64,000 bases of DNA from Shewanella hafniensis (GTDB lineage Bacteria; Pseudomonadota; Gammaproteobacteria; Enterobacterales; Shewanellaceae): positions 1 through 64,000 of the forward strand of contig NZ_BPFD01000019.1 in assembly GCF_019655335.1 (NCBI RefSeq), read 5' to 3'. Under the pieces are notes generated by a model. That model made no database searches. It was not told the DNA's origin and saw only the letters and a program-made list of their open reading frames with translations. Positions 28,008-37,722 of this stretch are shown in pieces. Both the position numbers and the translations under genes were made by a program. Each line of letters opens with the position of its first letter. Position 1 is the first letter of the stretch.

Positions 28008-30002
28008 ATGCATACACCACAGCCTTTAAATCAAACCCGAGAGCAGATCACCAATCTGGATAATGAACTGCTGGCATTACTCGCTGAGCGCCGTCGCTTA
28101 AGTCTAGAAGTGGCCCGTAGCAAAGAAGTGGATGTCAGACCCATCAGAGATACTCAAAGGGAGAAAGAACTGCTCGCTAGACTGGTGAAAGAAGGCAGAG
28201 AAAAGGGATTAGATGCCCACTATGTTATTTCCCTTTATCAGAGCATCATTGAAGATTCAGTATTGAATCAACAAGCTTACCTTCACGGCCGTGCCAATCC
28301 AGAAACACAAAAACAGCAGTATTGTATCGCCTACCTCGGTGCACGAGGCTCTTACTCTTATCTTGCAGCGACCCGTTATTGCCAACGCCGCCAAGTTGAA
28401 ATGCTGGACCTAGGTTGCCAAAGTTTCGATGAAATAGTGCAAGCCGTTGAGTCTGGGCATGCTGATTATGGTTTCCTGCCGATTGAGAACACTTCCTCGG
28501 GTTCAATCAACGAAGTCTACGATGTACTGCAGCACACCAGTTTATCGATCGTTGGTGAAACGACGATTGAAGTCAGCCATTGCCTTCTAGGAAAAGCTGG
28601 CAGTAAATTAGCCGACATCAAAACTGTCTATGCCCACCCTCAGCCTATTAGCCAATGCAGCAGATATTTAAGTCAGCACAAAGACTTGAGACTGGAGTAC
28701 TGCTCAAGCAGCGCCGAAGCGATGGACAAGGTGAATCAAAGCCCAGATAACAGCGCTGCAGCAATTGGTAGCGCCGAAGGTGGTGCTCTTTATCAGCTAG
28801 AGTCTATAGAAGCGGGCTTAGCGAATCAGAAGATCAACCAAAGCCGCTTTATCGTTGTTGCCCGCAAAGCCGTTGCCGTGCCAGAGCAGTTACCCGCTAA
28901 GACCACGTTGATCATGGCGACGGGCCAAAAAGCTGGTGCTTTAGTAGAAGCTCTGCTGGTTCTGAAGGCGCATCAGTTAAACATGAGCAAATTAGAGTCA
29001 CGCCCGATTCCAGGAACACCTTGGGAAGAGATGTTCTATTTAGATATCGATGCGAATATCTCCAGTGAATCTATGCAGGCGGGTTTAAAGCAACTTGAGC
29101 GGATCACCCGTTTTATCAAAGTATTAGGCTGTTATCCTTGTGAAACAGTCAAGCCCACGCAGCTGAGCAACAGCCAGTTACTGATTGAACCTAGCACCTC
29201 TAAGGATCAAGTCATCAGCGAGAATGGAGCAAATACCAGCCCTGTTAGATATAGCAAAGCCTATAAAGAGCAAGCCAGTGAGATCAACTGCGGTGCAATG
29301 ACAATCGGTGCAGGGCATGTCGGTGCCATAGCGCAAATCACGCTGAATAATGATATTTCACACTTAGCGTTATCGGCTTTCGAGCAGCAAGTGAAACAGC
29401 TTAAAGAAGCGGGATTCCAAGCCGTTCTACTCAATGCTGTTAGTCAAATGGCTATGGCGGAAGTAACCCTAGCTAAACTGCGCCAAATCCTGCATCAATA
29501 TGGTCTAGTGTGCATTATTACCATAGAGCAAGAAGCCGATATGCCATTAGCCGTTCAACACGCCGATATGCTGTTCTTGGCGGGTAAGCAGATGTTTAAT
29601 CAAACCTTACTGACTCAAGCGGGTACGTTGCCAATACCTTTGATACTTGAACGTAACGATATGGCAAGTTTTGAAGAATTACTCACGGCAACAGAAATTA
29701 TCTTAAGCCAAGGCAATCAGCAACTTATTCTGTGTGACTCTGGCATTAGAACCTTAAATAACGCCAATCTACCCTCACTCGATTTGGCGAGCCTGATCCA
29801 GATTAAAGCCACGAGCCATTTGCCCATTTTGATCAACCCTAGCTATGCCGTTTCGGATGATGCCCTACTGGTTCAAACCCAAGGTATTAAGCAGCTTAAA
29901 GTGGATGGATTGATACTCAATTGTCCACTCGATAGCGGTGATAGCAATGAGTCGCTTAACTTAATTAGCGCTGTAGTGCGGGAATTATATCGGGCTAACT
30001 AA
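28008..30002 (+). CDS. pheA: Chorismate mutase/prephenate dehydratase PheA with an extra degenerate DAHP-synthase-like domain
   Basis: 664-residue enzyme converting chorismate through prephenate to phenylpyruvate. AroQ-type chorismate mutase is about 1-90 (REQITNLDNELLALLAERR). Prephenate dehydratase is about 104-285 (AYLGARGSYSYLA, ENTSSGSIN, QSRFIVVARK). The ACT domain is about 298-378, with the phenylalanine-sensing ESRP. E. coli PheA stops near 386. Here a linker and about 240 more residues follow that read like type I-beta DAHP synthase: LCDSGIRT (about 575) for LCERGIRT, SHLPILINPSYAV for THLPVIVDPSHAT. The metal ligands and KPRT loop are missing, so this part is probably inactive. I start at the ATG at 28008 (TGAGGT 5-6 bases upstream). 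Confidence 0.93.
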   Translation: MHTPQPLNQTREQITNLDNELLALLAERRRLSLEVARSKEVDVRPIRDTQREKELLARLVKEGREKGLDAHYVISLYQSIIEDSVLNQQAYLHGRANPETQKQQYCIAYLGARGSYSYLAATRYCQRRQVEMLDLGCQSFDEIVQAVESGHADYGFLPIENTSSGSINEVYDVLQHTSLSIVGETTIEVSHCLLGKAGSKLADIKTVYAHPQPISQCSRYLSQHKDLRLEYCSSSAEAMDKVNQSPDNSAAAIGSAEGGALYQLESIEAGLANQKINQSRFIVVARKAVAVPEQLPAKTTLIMATGQKAGALVEALLVLKAHQLNMSKLESRPIPGTPWEEMFYLDIDANISSESMQAGLKQLERITRFIKVLGCYPCETVKPTQLSNSQLLIEPSTSKDQVISENGANTSPVRYSKAYKEQASEINCGAMTIGAGHVGAIAQITLNNDISHLALSAFEQQVKQLKEAGFQAVLLNAVSQMAMAEVTLAKLRQILHQYGLVCIITIEQEADMPLAVQHADMLFLAGKQMFNQTLLTQAGTLPIPLILERNDMASFEELLTATEIILSQGNQQLILCDSGIRTLNNANLPSLDLASLIQIKATSHLPILINPSYAVSDDALLVQTQGIKQLKVDGLILNCPLDSGDSNESLNLISAVVRELYRAN

Positions 30003-30058
30003 AGCTTTGATCTTGATTGATTTAATCTTAACTGAAATGTGGTTAGTTCGAAGTGTAT

Positions 30059-30090
30059 TCAGGGATAAATGAGACTTCTTTTATCCCTGA
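30059..30090 (+). terminator. Hairpin after pheA
   Basis: TCAGGGATAAA and TTTATCCCTGA form a perfect 11-bp stem with a 10-base loop. It has no T-run, so it may stabilise the 3' end rather than terminate. Confidence 0.5.
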
Positions 30091-30101
30091 TTGACTGAAA
30101 T

Positions 30102-30135
30102 AAGCCTGCAAGTCAGCGTGATGACTAGCAGGCTT
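30102..30135. terminator. Hairpin between convergent pheA and the antiporter gene
   Basis: AAGCCTGC plus AGTCA pair with TGACT plus GCAGGCTT, with one mismatch between the two blocks. Minus-strand transcripts then meet TTATTTC, a modest T-run, so it mainly suits the antiporter operon. Confidence 0.55.
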
Positions 30136-30167
30136 AATATTGTTTACTATCGCTGCCCAATCATCCT

Positions 30168-31472
30168 TTATGCATTTTCAGAAGAGCCAACAGCCCTCGA
30201 TGGTTCGGTAACCGCATTACTCCTGCGGATAAGCCCTGTCATAGTAGAGCCCTGCACTAGAATCGAAAATACGACGACGGCATAGGTCATCACTAACAAT
30301 AATTCCCTCAGCTCCACACCACCAATAGCATCTATGACAATTCCCTCAGGTAAACTCATCGCCATCGCGAGTGCTAATCCTCCCCTTAAACCACCCCAAA
30401 TCAGAATCGTCTCTGCATAGGGGTTGTAAGACTTAAACAACCTAAAGCCCAAATAAGGTAATAACACACTCATTGCACGCGCCAACAAGACTATTGGTAT
30501 AGCCACAAACATAAACCACCATAATGGTGCTTTGAAAGTGACTAACAAAAGCAATAAACCAAGCAATAGGAAGAGTAAGGCATTAAAGAAGGATTCAATC
30601 AGCGACCAAAAAGTAAATAGTTTCACTCGCTCGTTACGAGCAAAAAACTTAGGCACGCTGAAATTTCCTATGATGATCCCCGCACTCACCATAGCTAAAG
30701 GACCTGAAACACCAAGCACATCCGCCATGACATATCCCGCGGTTGGGATCAGCAGGGTAACCAGCATTAATTGCGTTTCTTCCTCGCAGTAGCGGAAAAA
30801 ATGATGCAGCAGAAAACCAAGCACGCCACCGTAAATAACCCCACCTACCGCCTCACGAATAAATAACTCAGAGATATGGATAAACGTCAGTGGCTCGGTG
30901 GAGAAAGCCAATTGCGATATTGCCACAAAAATCACTAACCCTATGCCATCGTTAAATAAAGATTCTCCTTCTACTTGAATCGCAATATCTTCCGGCGCAC
31001 CCATTTTCTTTAAAATAGCCAAAACAGCGATAGGATCGGTGGGCGAAATCAAGGCGCCGAACAGTAAGCAGTGGCTGAATTGTAGCGGGAGACCTAGCAT
31101 AGGCGCGAACCAAAATAACAGCCCACCTATAATAAATGTCGACAATAAGGTGCTTATAAAAGCAAGGATTAGGATCTCCCACTTTTGATGCCTCAGTATT
31201 TTTAAGCGGATTTGTAATGCGCCGGCAAAGAGTAAAAAACCGAGCATGCCATTGAGCAGTAAAGCTTGAAAATCGAGTTTCTCTAAGCCAGAGACAAAAT
31301 ACACATAAACGTCCCCACCTAAGGCCTTTCCCCCTAGGAGCAACAACAAACTCATTCCTAGGGCAATAGCAGTAATGGCCACAGTTTCCTGCAGTTTATG
31401 GACGCGAGAGGAGATAACCGAAGTCACTAGCGCCAACGCGCAGAGGACACACAGAATTTGGTAGCTGGACAT
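30168..31472 (-). CDS. CPA1-family sodium/proton antiporter, NhaP type
   Basis: 434-residue inner-membrane cation:proton antiporter with about 12 hydrophobic segments. The ion-binding region is intact: GALISPTDPIAVLAILKKMG (about 141-160) and VEGESLFNDGIGLVIFVA (about 168-185), whose Asp residues match the CPA1 ND motif. Near the end GGLRGGLALAMAMSLP is the conserved CPA1 arginine segment. The likely role is Na+ or K+/H+ exchange for pH and salt balance. The gene for a small membrane protein lies 43 bases upstream in the same direction. Confidence 0.9.
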   Translation of the reverse strand: MSSYQILCVLCALALVTSVISSRVHKLQETVAITAIALGMSLLLLLGGKALGGDVYVYFVSGLEKLDFQALLLNGMLGFLLFAGALQIRLKILRHQKWEILILAFISTLLSTFIIGGLLFWFAPMLGLPLQFSHCLLFGALISPTDPIAVLAILKKMGAPEDIAIQVEGESLFNDGIGLVIFVAISQLAFSTEPLTFIHISELFIREAVGGVIYGGVLGFLLHHFFRYCEEETQLMLVTLLIPTAGYVMADVLGVSGPLAMVSAGIIIGNFSVPKFFARNERVKLFTFWSLIESFFNALLFLLLGLLLLLVTFKAPLWWFMFVAIPIVLLARAMSVLLPYLGFRLFKSYNPYAETILIWGGLRGGLALAMAMSLPEGIVIDAIGGVELRELLLVMTYAVVVFSILVQGSTMTGLIRRSNAVTEPSRAVGSSENA

Positions 31473-31515
31473 AAGAGCCTCTAAAAATCATCAATTTAGA
31501 GACTCTAGCACAAGT

Positions 31516-31851
31516 TTAGATTTCTAAACCATCCAATAGACTTAACCACCCTTTAATGATCCTGTGGCAAAACCAAATGATCCCAAAAAGATAAATCGAA
31601 AGACTGAGCCAAGTTAACGGCACGCAATAGCCGAGCACTAACAAGCCAAGAAAGGCGACATTAGAATGCCGTTGCCAACGCAAATGCGACGCCAATAATG
31701 GGTTTCCATGGGATTGACGTTGGGAAACATTAATGAACAAACTTAGCAGCACGGGAAGTAATAATAAGGGAAAGCCCGACATCAAGGCGTACAACAAATG
31801 CCCAAGAGAACGGTCTTCAATTTTTGCGGCATAAGTGGTTGTCATTGTCAT
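31516..31851 (-). CDS. Small membrane protein, unknown (DUF4870-like pattern)
   Basis: 111-residue protein with an N-terminal polar stretch and three hydrophobic segments (about 23-43, 66-84, 84-102). The spacing, with a conserved-looking HLRWQRHSN between segments 1 and 2 and a final RIIKGWLSLLDG, resembles the small DUF4870-type membrane proteins. I do not recognise a function. It precedes the antiporter by 43 bases, so the two may be co-transcribed. An alternative ATG lies two codons in. Confidence 0.65.
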   Translation of the reverse strand: MTMTTTYAAKIEDRSLGHLLYALMSGFPLLLLPVLLSLFINVSQRQSHGNPLLASHLRWQRHSNVAFLGLLVLGYCVPLTWLSLSIYLFGIIWFCHRIIKGWLSLLDGLEI

Positions 31852-32013
31852 TGAGAGACTCCAGCCAGACTAATGGACTGGGCGCAAACATCATACGCCC
31901 TTGTTATTAACCTTACGTTCTCACTGAGATAAGCGCAACTAAGGATTAGAAATATTTCCATCCATTTAAGAATAAGCCTGATAAGCCCTGTATAACTATC
32001 ACTAATCAGCGCG

Positions 32014-33192
32014 CTAGAGTTTTAGTCTCACATCGGACGTTAACGTTGTAGAGCACGCCAGCACAAACCCCGCGTCAATTTCCGCAGGACTCAGCGTCAT
32101 CACACTCGTTGATGTAGTTTCTCCCTCCAAGACTTGGCATTTACAAGCGCCGCATACGCCCGAACGACAAGCCGCAATAATCGGTAATCCTTCAGACTCG
32201 ATTCCCTCAAGTAAACTCTGCCCTTGTGTTAGCTTTGTGCTGCGATCCCCAATAGCTAAGTTAAAAATAGGCAAGGTAAAAGCCTCTGCTTGTGGATTAT
32301 CATGCGTTTCAGTAGGTGAATTTGCTTGCATAAGCTGATGACGTGCGGCTTTCTCCGCGGTGGCAAAACTCTCATGGTGTAACTGACTCATATCAAAATT
32401 GAGTTCGGCCAATAACACTTTTACGGCCTGCATATAAGGCTCAGGCCCGCAGAGATAAACTGTTCGCTCAGTAACATCAGGCACTAAGGTTTGCAGCATC
32501 TGCGCAGTTAATCGCCCTATATCAAAACTTATCTTTGGAGAGAATAAAAGTGATGCTGCCGCCGACTCCAGCGCATAACTGAGCTTAAACGCATTAAAGC
32601 GGTTCGCCATCGTCTCCAATGACGATTTAAAAATGATATCAGCGTCTGAACGCGCACTGTGCACAAATGCAATATCGGCATCAATTTGAGTGTCAGTTAG
32701 ATAACGCGACATCGAATACATGGGCGTAATGCCGCAACCGGCACTCAAAAACAAGTATTTCTGCGCAGGGATATCAACTAAGTTAAATTGCCCCATAGGT
32801 GGCAGCACTCGCACACGCTGGCCTGGCTGCAAGTGATCAATTAGATAATTGGACACCAGTCCACCCGCCACACGCTTAATCGTCACCATCAAGGAATAGG
32901 GTCTCGATGGTGATGAGGACAAGGTATAACTGCGGCACACTTGCTCGCCGTTAATCTCGAGCACAAAGGTCATAAACTGGCCGGGTTTATAGTCAAACTT
33001 CATCGGCTCGCCCGCTTGAAAACGAAAACTCACCACATCGACGGTTTCATTCCAGCGCTCAATGCACACCAGTTCGCTAAGCGCTGGTCCGGTTTGCGCA
33101 GGCTCGGCGTGCATCAATGGACTAACACTCTCAGGTTTATGGGGCAAAGCTGATATTGCCCCTGCCATCATACTCAAATTTATCGCATTCAT
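32014..33192 (-). CDS. hcr: Hybrid-cluster-protein NADH reductase Hcr
   Basis: 392-residue iron-sulfur flavoprotein that passes electrons from NADH to Hcp. The FAD-binding domain has CRSYTLSSSPSRPYS and the NAD domain has FLSAGCGITPMYSM. The C-terminal plant-type [2Fe-2S] site is ACRSGVCGACKCQV (about 341-354), with a further Cys at LACST near 380. E. coli Hcr has 322 residues; the extra length is an N-terminal extension of about 35 residues and a linker before the ferredoxin domain. It lies 132 bases downstream of hcp, and that gap shows no terminator. Confidence 0.92.
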   Translation of the reverse strand: MNAINLSMMAGAISALPHKPESVSPLMHAEPAQTGPALSELVCIERWNETVDVVSFRFQAGEPMKFDYKPGQFMTFVLEINGEQVCRSYTLSSSPSRPYSLMVTIKRVAGGLVSNYLIDHLQPGQRVRVLPPMGQFNLVDIPAQKYLFLSAGCGITPMYSMSRYLTDTQIDADIAFVHSARSDADIIFKSSLETMANRFNAFKLSYALESAAASLLFSPKISFDIGRLTAQMLQTLVPDVTERTVYLCGPEPYMQAVKVLLAELNFDMSQLHHESFATAEKAARHQLMQANSPTETHDNPQAEAFTLPIFNLAIGDRSTKLTQGQSLLEGIESEGLPIIAACRSGVCGACKCQVLEGETTSTSVMTLSPAEIDAGFVLACSTTLTSDVRLKL

Positions 33193-33324
33193 TACATTTT
33201 TACCTGCAACACACTGCGGTTTTCACCCTCGGCAAAATCGAAATTAAAACCGCAGTTAAGCAACCACTCATTGCTGATTTAAGCCACAATATTCAGCGGA
33301 CTTCAGCAATGAGCACCGACTGAT

Positions 33325-34989
33325 TTACGCCACGTTCAACATGGTCTTTAAATCGGCCTCAACTGTGGTGGTATTGCGTAAGCCAAACTTCTCCTCCAAA
33401 ATTTTGGCGAGATTGGCGGTTAAAAATGCAGGTGGTGTCGGGCCTGTGCGAATGTTTTTCACACCGAGTGACAACAGTGTCAGTAACACCACAATGGCTT
33501 TTTGTTCGAACCAAGAGAGCACTAAACTCAATGGTAATTCATTGATATCACATTCGAATACTTCAGCTAACGCAATCGCTAACTGAATCGCAGAATAGGC
33601 ATCGTTACACTGGCCCACATCGAGCAAGCGTGGGATACCGTTAATATCACCAAATTCGAGCTTATTGAATTTGTACTTACCGCAGCCTAATGTCAAAATT
33701 AATGAATCCTTAGGCGTCGATTTCGCAAGTTCCGTAAAATAGCTTCTGTCGGCCTTGTCACCATCGCAGCCGCCGACGAGGAAGAAATGCTTAATCGCAC
33801 CACTTTTTACATTTTCAACCACAGCAGGCGCTGCCGCCATCAAGGCATTATGGGCAAAACCAATGGTGATAGTGTGGGGGATTTCATCGTAGATAAAACC
33901 CTCTAATGCCAACGCTTTATCAATCACAGCCGAGAAATCATCGCCTTCGATATGCACCACACCAGGCCAACCCACTATGCTACGAGTAAAGATACGATCG
34001 CTATAACTGCCAACATTGGGGTCGATAATACAATTGGACGTCATCACCACAGCGCCAGGGAAATTGGCAAATTCTTGCTGTTGATTCTGCCAAGCACTGC
34101 CGTAATTACCGACAAGGTGCGGGTATTTTTTAAAGGCAGGATACGCCAGTGCGGGCAACATTTCGCCGTGGGTAAACACATTGATGCCCTTACCGACTGT
34201 CTGCTCAAGGATAAGCTCTAAATCCTTCATATCATGACCAGAGACTAAAATTGCCTTGCCCTTAACGGACTTAGTATTCACCACCGTTGGCTCTGGATGA
34301 CCAAAGGCCTGAGTTTCACCCGCATCCAGCATGGCCATTATGCGGTAGTTCAACTGACCAATATCCATCGCAGTGGTAAATAGTTTATCGCCATCGACAC
34401 TCGGCTCACCTAAGAAAGACATGATTTCATGGAAGCGCCCAGCAACATCGGCATCAGTCTGTCCCAACACGCGAGCATGTTCCATATAAGCAGCCGCGCC
34501 CTTAAGGCCATATAAACACAATAGTCTTAACCCCATGATGTCTTCATGAACGTCATGCTTATCTTTATTCAGCAGTGCAATTGGTGCCTGCGCTAGCATT
34601 TCAATCTTACTGGTCCCCAGCACTAACTGTGCGACTTGCGGCACTTGCTCAACGGCAATACCCGCTTGTTCACAAGCCGCTTCGTAAGAAGCTTTTAACT
34701 GAGCACGATAATGAGCCGCCTGCTGGGTATAGGCCATAATGCGCTCGTCATCGAAATTTACGTTGGTGAGGGTCGCGAAAAAGGCTTTAGGCACAAAACT
34801 ATCAATTTCAGCATCGATAATGCCCAGCTCGCGGGCTTTAACCGCATACACAGACACGCCTTGCAGCATATAAATCAACAAATCTTGCAGATCAGACGTT
34901 GCCGCCAACTTGCCGCACATACCTTGGGAATAACTACAACCATTGCCAGCGGGTGTACGAATGGTTTGCTCACACTGAATACAGAACAT
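33325..34989 (-). CDS. hcp: Hybrid cluster protein (hydroxylamine reductase / NO reductase) Hcp
   Basis: 554-residue enzyme implicated in removing NO or hydroxylamine under anaerobic nitrate or nitrite growth. The N-terminal cluster-binding sequence [20 protein letters not shown] and QGMCGK is nearly identical to E. coli Hcp. The hybrid-cluster ligands are recognisable in [40 protein letters not shown] and [10 protein letters not shown] strong AGGAG sits 7 bases before the ATG. It precedes hcr, as in E. coli. Two palindromes upstream (35012-35030, 35104-35120) are candidate operators. Confidence 0.96.
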   Translation of the reverse strand: MFCIQCEQTIRTPAGNGCSYSQGMCGKLAATSDLQDLLIYMLQGVSVYAVKARELGIIDAEIDSFVPKAFFATLTNVNFDDERIMAYTQQAAHYRAQLKASYEAACEQAGIAVEQVPQVAQLVLGTSKIEMLAQAPIALLNKDKHDVHEDIMGLRLLCLYGLKGAAAYMEHARVLGQTDADVAGRFHEIMSFLGEPSVDGDKLFTTAMDIGQLNYRIMAMLDAGETQAFGHPEPTVVNTKSVKGKAILVSGHDMKDLELILEQTVGKGINVFTHGEMLPALAYPAFKKYPHLVGNYGSAWQNQQQEFANFPGAVVMTSNCIIDPNVGSYSDRIFTRSIVGWPGVVHIEGDDFSAVIDKALALEGFIYDEIPHTITIGFAHNALMAAAPAVVENVKSGAIKHFFLVGGCDGDKADRSYFTELAKSTPKDSLILTLGCGKYKFNKLEFGDINGIPRLLDVGQCNDAYSAIQLAIALAEVFECDINELPLSLVLSWFEQKAIVVLLTLLSLGVKNIRTGPTPPAFLTANLAKILEEKFGLRNTTTVEADLKTMLNVA

Positions 34990-35011
34990 GGATAGGCTCC
35001 TAATTTAAATT

Positions 35012-35030
35012 CATGCTTTATTTTTGCATG
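35012..35030 (-). promoter_or_regulatory. Inverted repeat close to the hcp start
   Basis: CATGC and GCATG flank a 9-base AT spacer, 23 bases before the hcp ATG. The position near a likely transcription start suits a repressor such as NsrR, though the match to known NsrR sites is poor. Confidence 0.35.
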
Positions 35031-35103
35031 TTTAAAACTAGTCTACCTAAACACACCATAAGCGACAGTCATTTTTAGAATGAGATGCTAAATGTTAGAG
35101 AAA

Positions 35104-35120
35104 GATCACTTTAAGTGATC
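35104..35120 (-). promoter_or_regulatory. Perfect 17-base palindrome upstream of hcp
   Basis: GATCACTTTAAGTGATC is a perfect inverted repeat centred about 123 bases before the hcp start. The half-site order (TCAC then GTGA) is opposite to that of CRP, so the binder is unknown. Confidence 0.4.
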
Positions 35121-35154
35121 GCTAATATAAGCAATCAAACCTGCCAAAATTTCA

Positions 35155-35185
35155 TAAAAAAACGCCCATCAATGATGGGCGTTTT
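35155..35185 (-). terminator. Terminator of the aroF-tyrA operon
   Basis: AAAACGCCCATC and GATGGGCGTTTT form a 12-bp stem with a 3-base loop. On the minus strand it runs into six T. It lies just after the tyrA stop. Confidence 0.92.
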
Positions 35186-35205
35186 AAAGAATAACTTGTT
35201 ATTTA

Positions 35206-36357
35206 TTAATTGGTTTTCATATCATTTACCGATTGCAGCATAATACGACTTTCACGCTGAAATTGGGGAGCAAAATCCCCAAACCATTTAGCGACGGTTT
35301 GGAACTGCTTAATAAACTCGTCCCTGTCACCGCGTTTTAGCAGCTCCAACGCTTCACGGTAGTTATCTAAGTAATCGCCGATTGCATGTTGGCTATCTTG
35401 CTGGGCAAAAATAATATCGGCGTAAAGCTCTGGGCTTTGAGCGAATAATCGCCCTACCATAGCCAATTCTAAGCGGTAAATAGGCGAGCTAAATTGCAGT
35501 AAAGTATCAATATCTGCCTCTTCCTTGCACAGATTCAAACCATACACAAAGGTCGAAAAGTGACGCATTGCCTGCACTAACTGCATCGCACTGTCGTGAC
35601 GTTCAGGCTCTGCTTCGACAATCCGCGCGCCCCATATTGTGATCTGCTCGAGTAACCATTGGTATTTATCAGGCTCACGTCCGTGGCACACCACCACGAC
35701 TTGCTTCGCCAGACTGCCCACATCGGGACCAAACATAGGATGAAAACCTACAACCGGACCAGAATGCGCCTCAAGCATAGCGTTAACCGGCTCAGTCTTA
35801 ATGGAGGTCAAATCTGCCAGAATGCAGTCTGCCGGTAATTGGCTCAGCTTTTCACGAATAAGCTCGCAAGTAATCGCAATCGGCACAGTCACTAACACCA
35901 TTCCCGCATTGGAAAATAGGCTATCTGCTTGCTGCCAATCGTCTTTATCAAGCAACTCCACTTGGTAGCCTGATAGGGTCAGCATTTGTGAAAACAGTCC
36001 ACCGAGTTGCCCTTTACCGCCGACAATCACCACAGTTCCTAAATCTTTTTTAACCTGCTTAAAGCCAACATCTTTTTCATTGAGATAAGACTCACGCATC
36101 AAGCGGCGTAAAATATCCTCAATTAATTGCGGCGCAATCCCCATGTTTTTCGCTTCTTCGCGGCGTTTAGCGAGCATGGCGGCTTCACGCTGCGGTGCAT
36201 AAATCGGTAAACCGGCGCCGTGTTTCACTGTGCCCACTTGCGCTACGAGATCCAAGCGCTTACGCAGTAAATGCAATAATTGCTGATCGACACCATCAAT
36301 CAGGCCGCGAAGATGTTCTAATTCGGCCGTTGTTTTTTCATTCATACTTGAGTCCAT
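35206..36357 (-). CDS. tyrA: Chorismate mutase/prephenate dehydrogenase TyrA
   Basis: 383-residue bifunctional enzyme of tyrosine synthesis. The AroQ chorismate mutase domain is about 1-95 ([27 protein letters not shown]). The NAD-dependent dehydrogenase follows, with [14 protein letters not shown] as the dinucleotide loop (about 114-127) and [10 protein letters not shown] as the conserved active-site histidine region. Length and order match E. coli TyrA. The ATG at 36357 lies 14 bases after the aroF stop; the in-frame ATG four codons later is an equally possible start because neither has a clear ribosome site. Confidence 0.95.
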   Translation of the reverse strand: MDSSMNEKTTAELEHLRGLIDGVDQQLLHLLRKRLDLVAQVGTVKHGAGLPIYAPQREAAMLAKRREEAKNMGIAPQLIEDILRRLMRESYLNEKDVGFKQVKKDLGTVVIVGGKGQLGGLFSQMLTLSGYQVELLDKDDWQQADSLFSNAGMVLVTVPIAITCELIREKLSQLPADCILADLTSIKTEPVNAMLEAHSGPVVGFHPMFGPDVGSLAKQVVVVCHGREPDKYQWLLEQITIWGARIVEAEPERHDSAMQLVQAMRHFSTFVYGLNLCKEEADIDTLLQFSSPIYRLELAMVGRLFAQSPELYADIIFAQQDSQHAIGDYLDNYREALELLKRGDRDEFIKQFQTVAKWFGDFAPQFQRESRIMLQSVNDMKTN

Positions 36358-36371
36358 TAAGCTGTAGCAAT

Positions 36372-37463
36372 TTACGCATTAGCTACTTTAAGCATATCGA
36401 AACGCGTTGGAAGTATTGAAGATAACTTCGCCGCGCCGTCACGTAAAATGGTTTCTGTTTTTTCCCAGTTAATACAGGAATCTGTCACAGATACACCATA
36501 AGCTAGCTCGCTTAATGGCTTATCACAGCTTTGATTGCCTTCATTTAAATGGCTTTCTAGCATAACGCCGATGATCGATTTATTGCCGTTATAAATCTGC
36601 TCGAACACATCTTCACACACAGGCTTTTGGCGGCTGTAGTCTTTGGATGAATTGCCATGACTGCAATCGATGATCAAACGTGCATTGAGTTTAGCTTTGT
36701 GAAGTTGTGCCTCACATTCTGCCACGCTTGCGGCATCGTAGTTGGGTGTTGCGCCGCCGCGTAAAATAACATGACCATCAGGGTTACCCGCGGTTTGCAA
36801 TAACGCCACTTGGCCCTGTTGGTTTATGCCCATAAATCTGTGACTGCTGGCTGCCGATTTTAGCGCATTAATTGCCACATCGAGCTTACCATCGGTGCCA
36901 TTTTTAAAGCCGACGGGCATAGATAAACCCGACGCCATTTCCCTGTGGGTTTGCGACTCAGTCGTGCGAGCACCAATGGCCGACCAGGTCACTAATTCCG
37001 AGATGTACTGTGGGCTGATAGGATCAAGCGCTTCAGTGGCGACTGGTAGCCCTAATTCGGCCAACCAAATCATCAGCTCACGGGCCATTTTCAGGCCTTT
37101 TTCGACATCGAAGGATTCATCCATATCGGGATCGTTGATCATACCTTTCCAACCAACTGTGGTACGCGGCTTTTCGAAGTAGACTCGCATTAAGATGTAA
37201 AACTCATCACTGAGTTCATCGTGCAACTTTTTAAGCCTTAAGGCATATTCCTTAGCCGCGGTGATATCGTGGATAGAGCAAGGGCCAGTGACGATCAATA
37301 CTCGATTGTCGCGCTTGTGGACGATATCAGCCACGGTTTTGCGAGCATTAAGAATATAACGATAAGCATGCTCAGAGAGTGGCAAGGCATTTTTAAGCTC
37401 TTGCGGCGTGATTAAAACTTTCTCTGAACTAATGTGTACGTTGTTAATCGTATCTTGTTGCAT
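36372..37463 (-). CDS. aroF: 3-deoxy-7-phosphoheptulonate synthase, type I-alpha (AroF-like)
   Basis: 363-residue DAHP synthase joining phosphoenolpyruvate and erythrose 4-phosphate, the first step of aromatic synthesis. Signatures are GPCSIHD (near 63), [16 protein letters not shown] (near 92) and [12 protein letters not shown] (near 266), with all metal ligands in place. It is operonic with tyrA, as in E. coli, which suggests a tyrosine-sensitive isozyme, but feedback specificity cannot be read reliably. The ATG at 37463 is chosen because AGGTGG precedes it; an in-frame GTG lies inside that ribosome site. Confidence 0.93.
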   Translation of the reverse strand: MQQDTINNVHISSEKVLITPQELKNALPLSEHAYRYILNARKTVADIVHKRDNRVLIVTGPCSIHDITAAKEYALRLKKLHDELSDEFYILMRVYFEKPRTTVGWKGMINDPDMDESFDVEKGLKMARELMIWLAELGLPVATEALDPISPQYISELVTWSAIGARTTESQTHREMASGLSMPVGFKNGTDGKLDVAINALKSAASSHRFMGINQQGQVALLQTAGNPDGHVILRGGATPNYDAASVAECEAQLHKAKLNARLIIDCSHGNSSKDYSRQKPVCEDVFEQIYNGNKSIIGVMLESHLNEGNQSCDKPLSELAYGVSVTDSCINWEKTETILRDGAAKLSSILPTRFDMLKVANA

Positions 37464-37571
37464 GCTTACCACCTAAGACTTAGTGTTTAACCCAGTTGTC
37501 GAAGCAGGACTTCAAGTCAGCTTGGGCATTCATTTCGGATAAAAATAGCGTAAATCCATCGCAATGTACTT

Positions 37572-37593
37572 TTGTAATGCTACGCCATTACAA
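37572..37593 (-). promoter_or_regulatory. Inverted repeat upstream of aroF
   Basis: TTGTAATG and CATTACAA are separated by 6 bases, a perfect 8-base inverted repeat about 110 bases before the aroF start. It resembles a TyrR box (TGTAAA-N6-TTTACA) in layout, but the spacing between matching half-sites differs by two bases. Confidence 0.45.
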
Positions 37594-37654
37594 CCAGGCG
37601 ACCACTATGCCTGTTCATTTCCATTAGATCAAGTATAAATACTCAAAAAACAGC

Positions 37655-37682
37655 AACAAAAAACCGCCACTAGGGCGGTTTT
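37655..37682 (-). terminator. Terminator of the rpsP-rplS operon
   Basis: AAAACCGCC and GGCGGTTTT form a 9-bp stem around a 5-base loop. The minus-strand product ends in a run of T. Confidence 0.9.
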
Positions 37683-37722
37683 CTGTGCGAACACTACGTC
37701 TTTTTTTCTGTAGCGGTAACTA

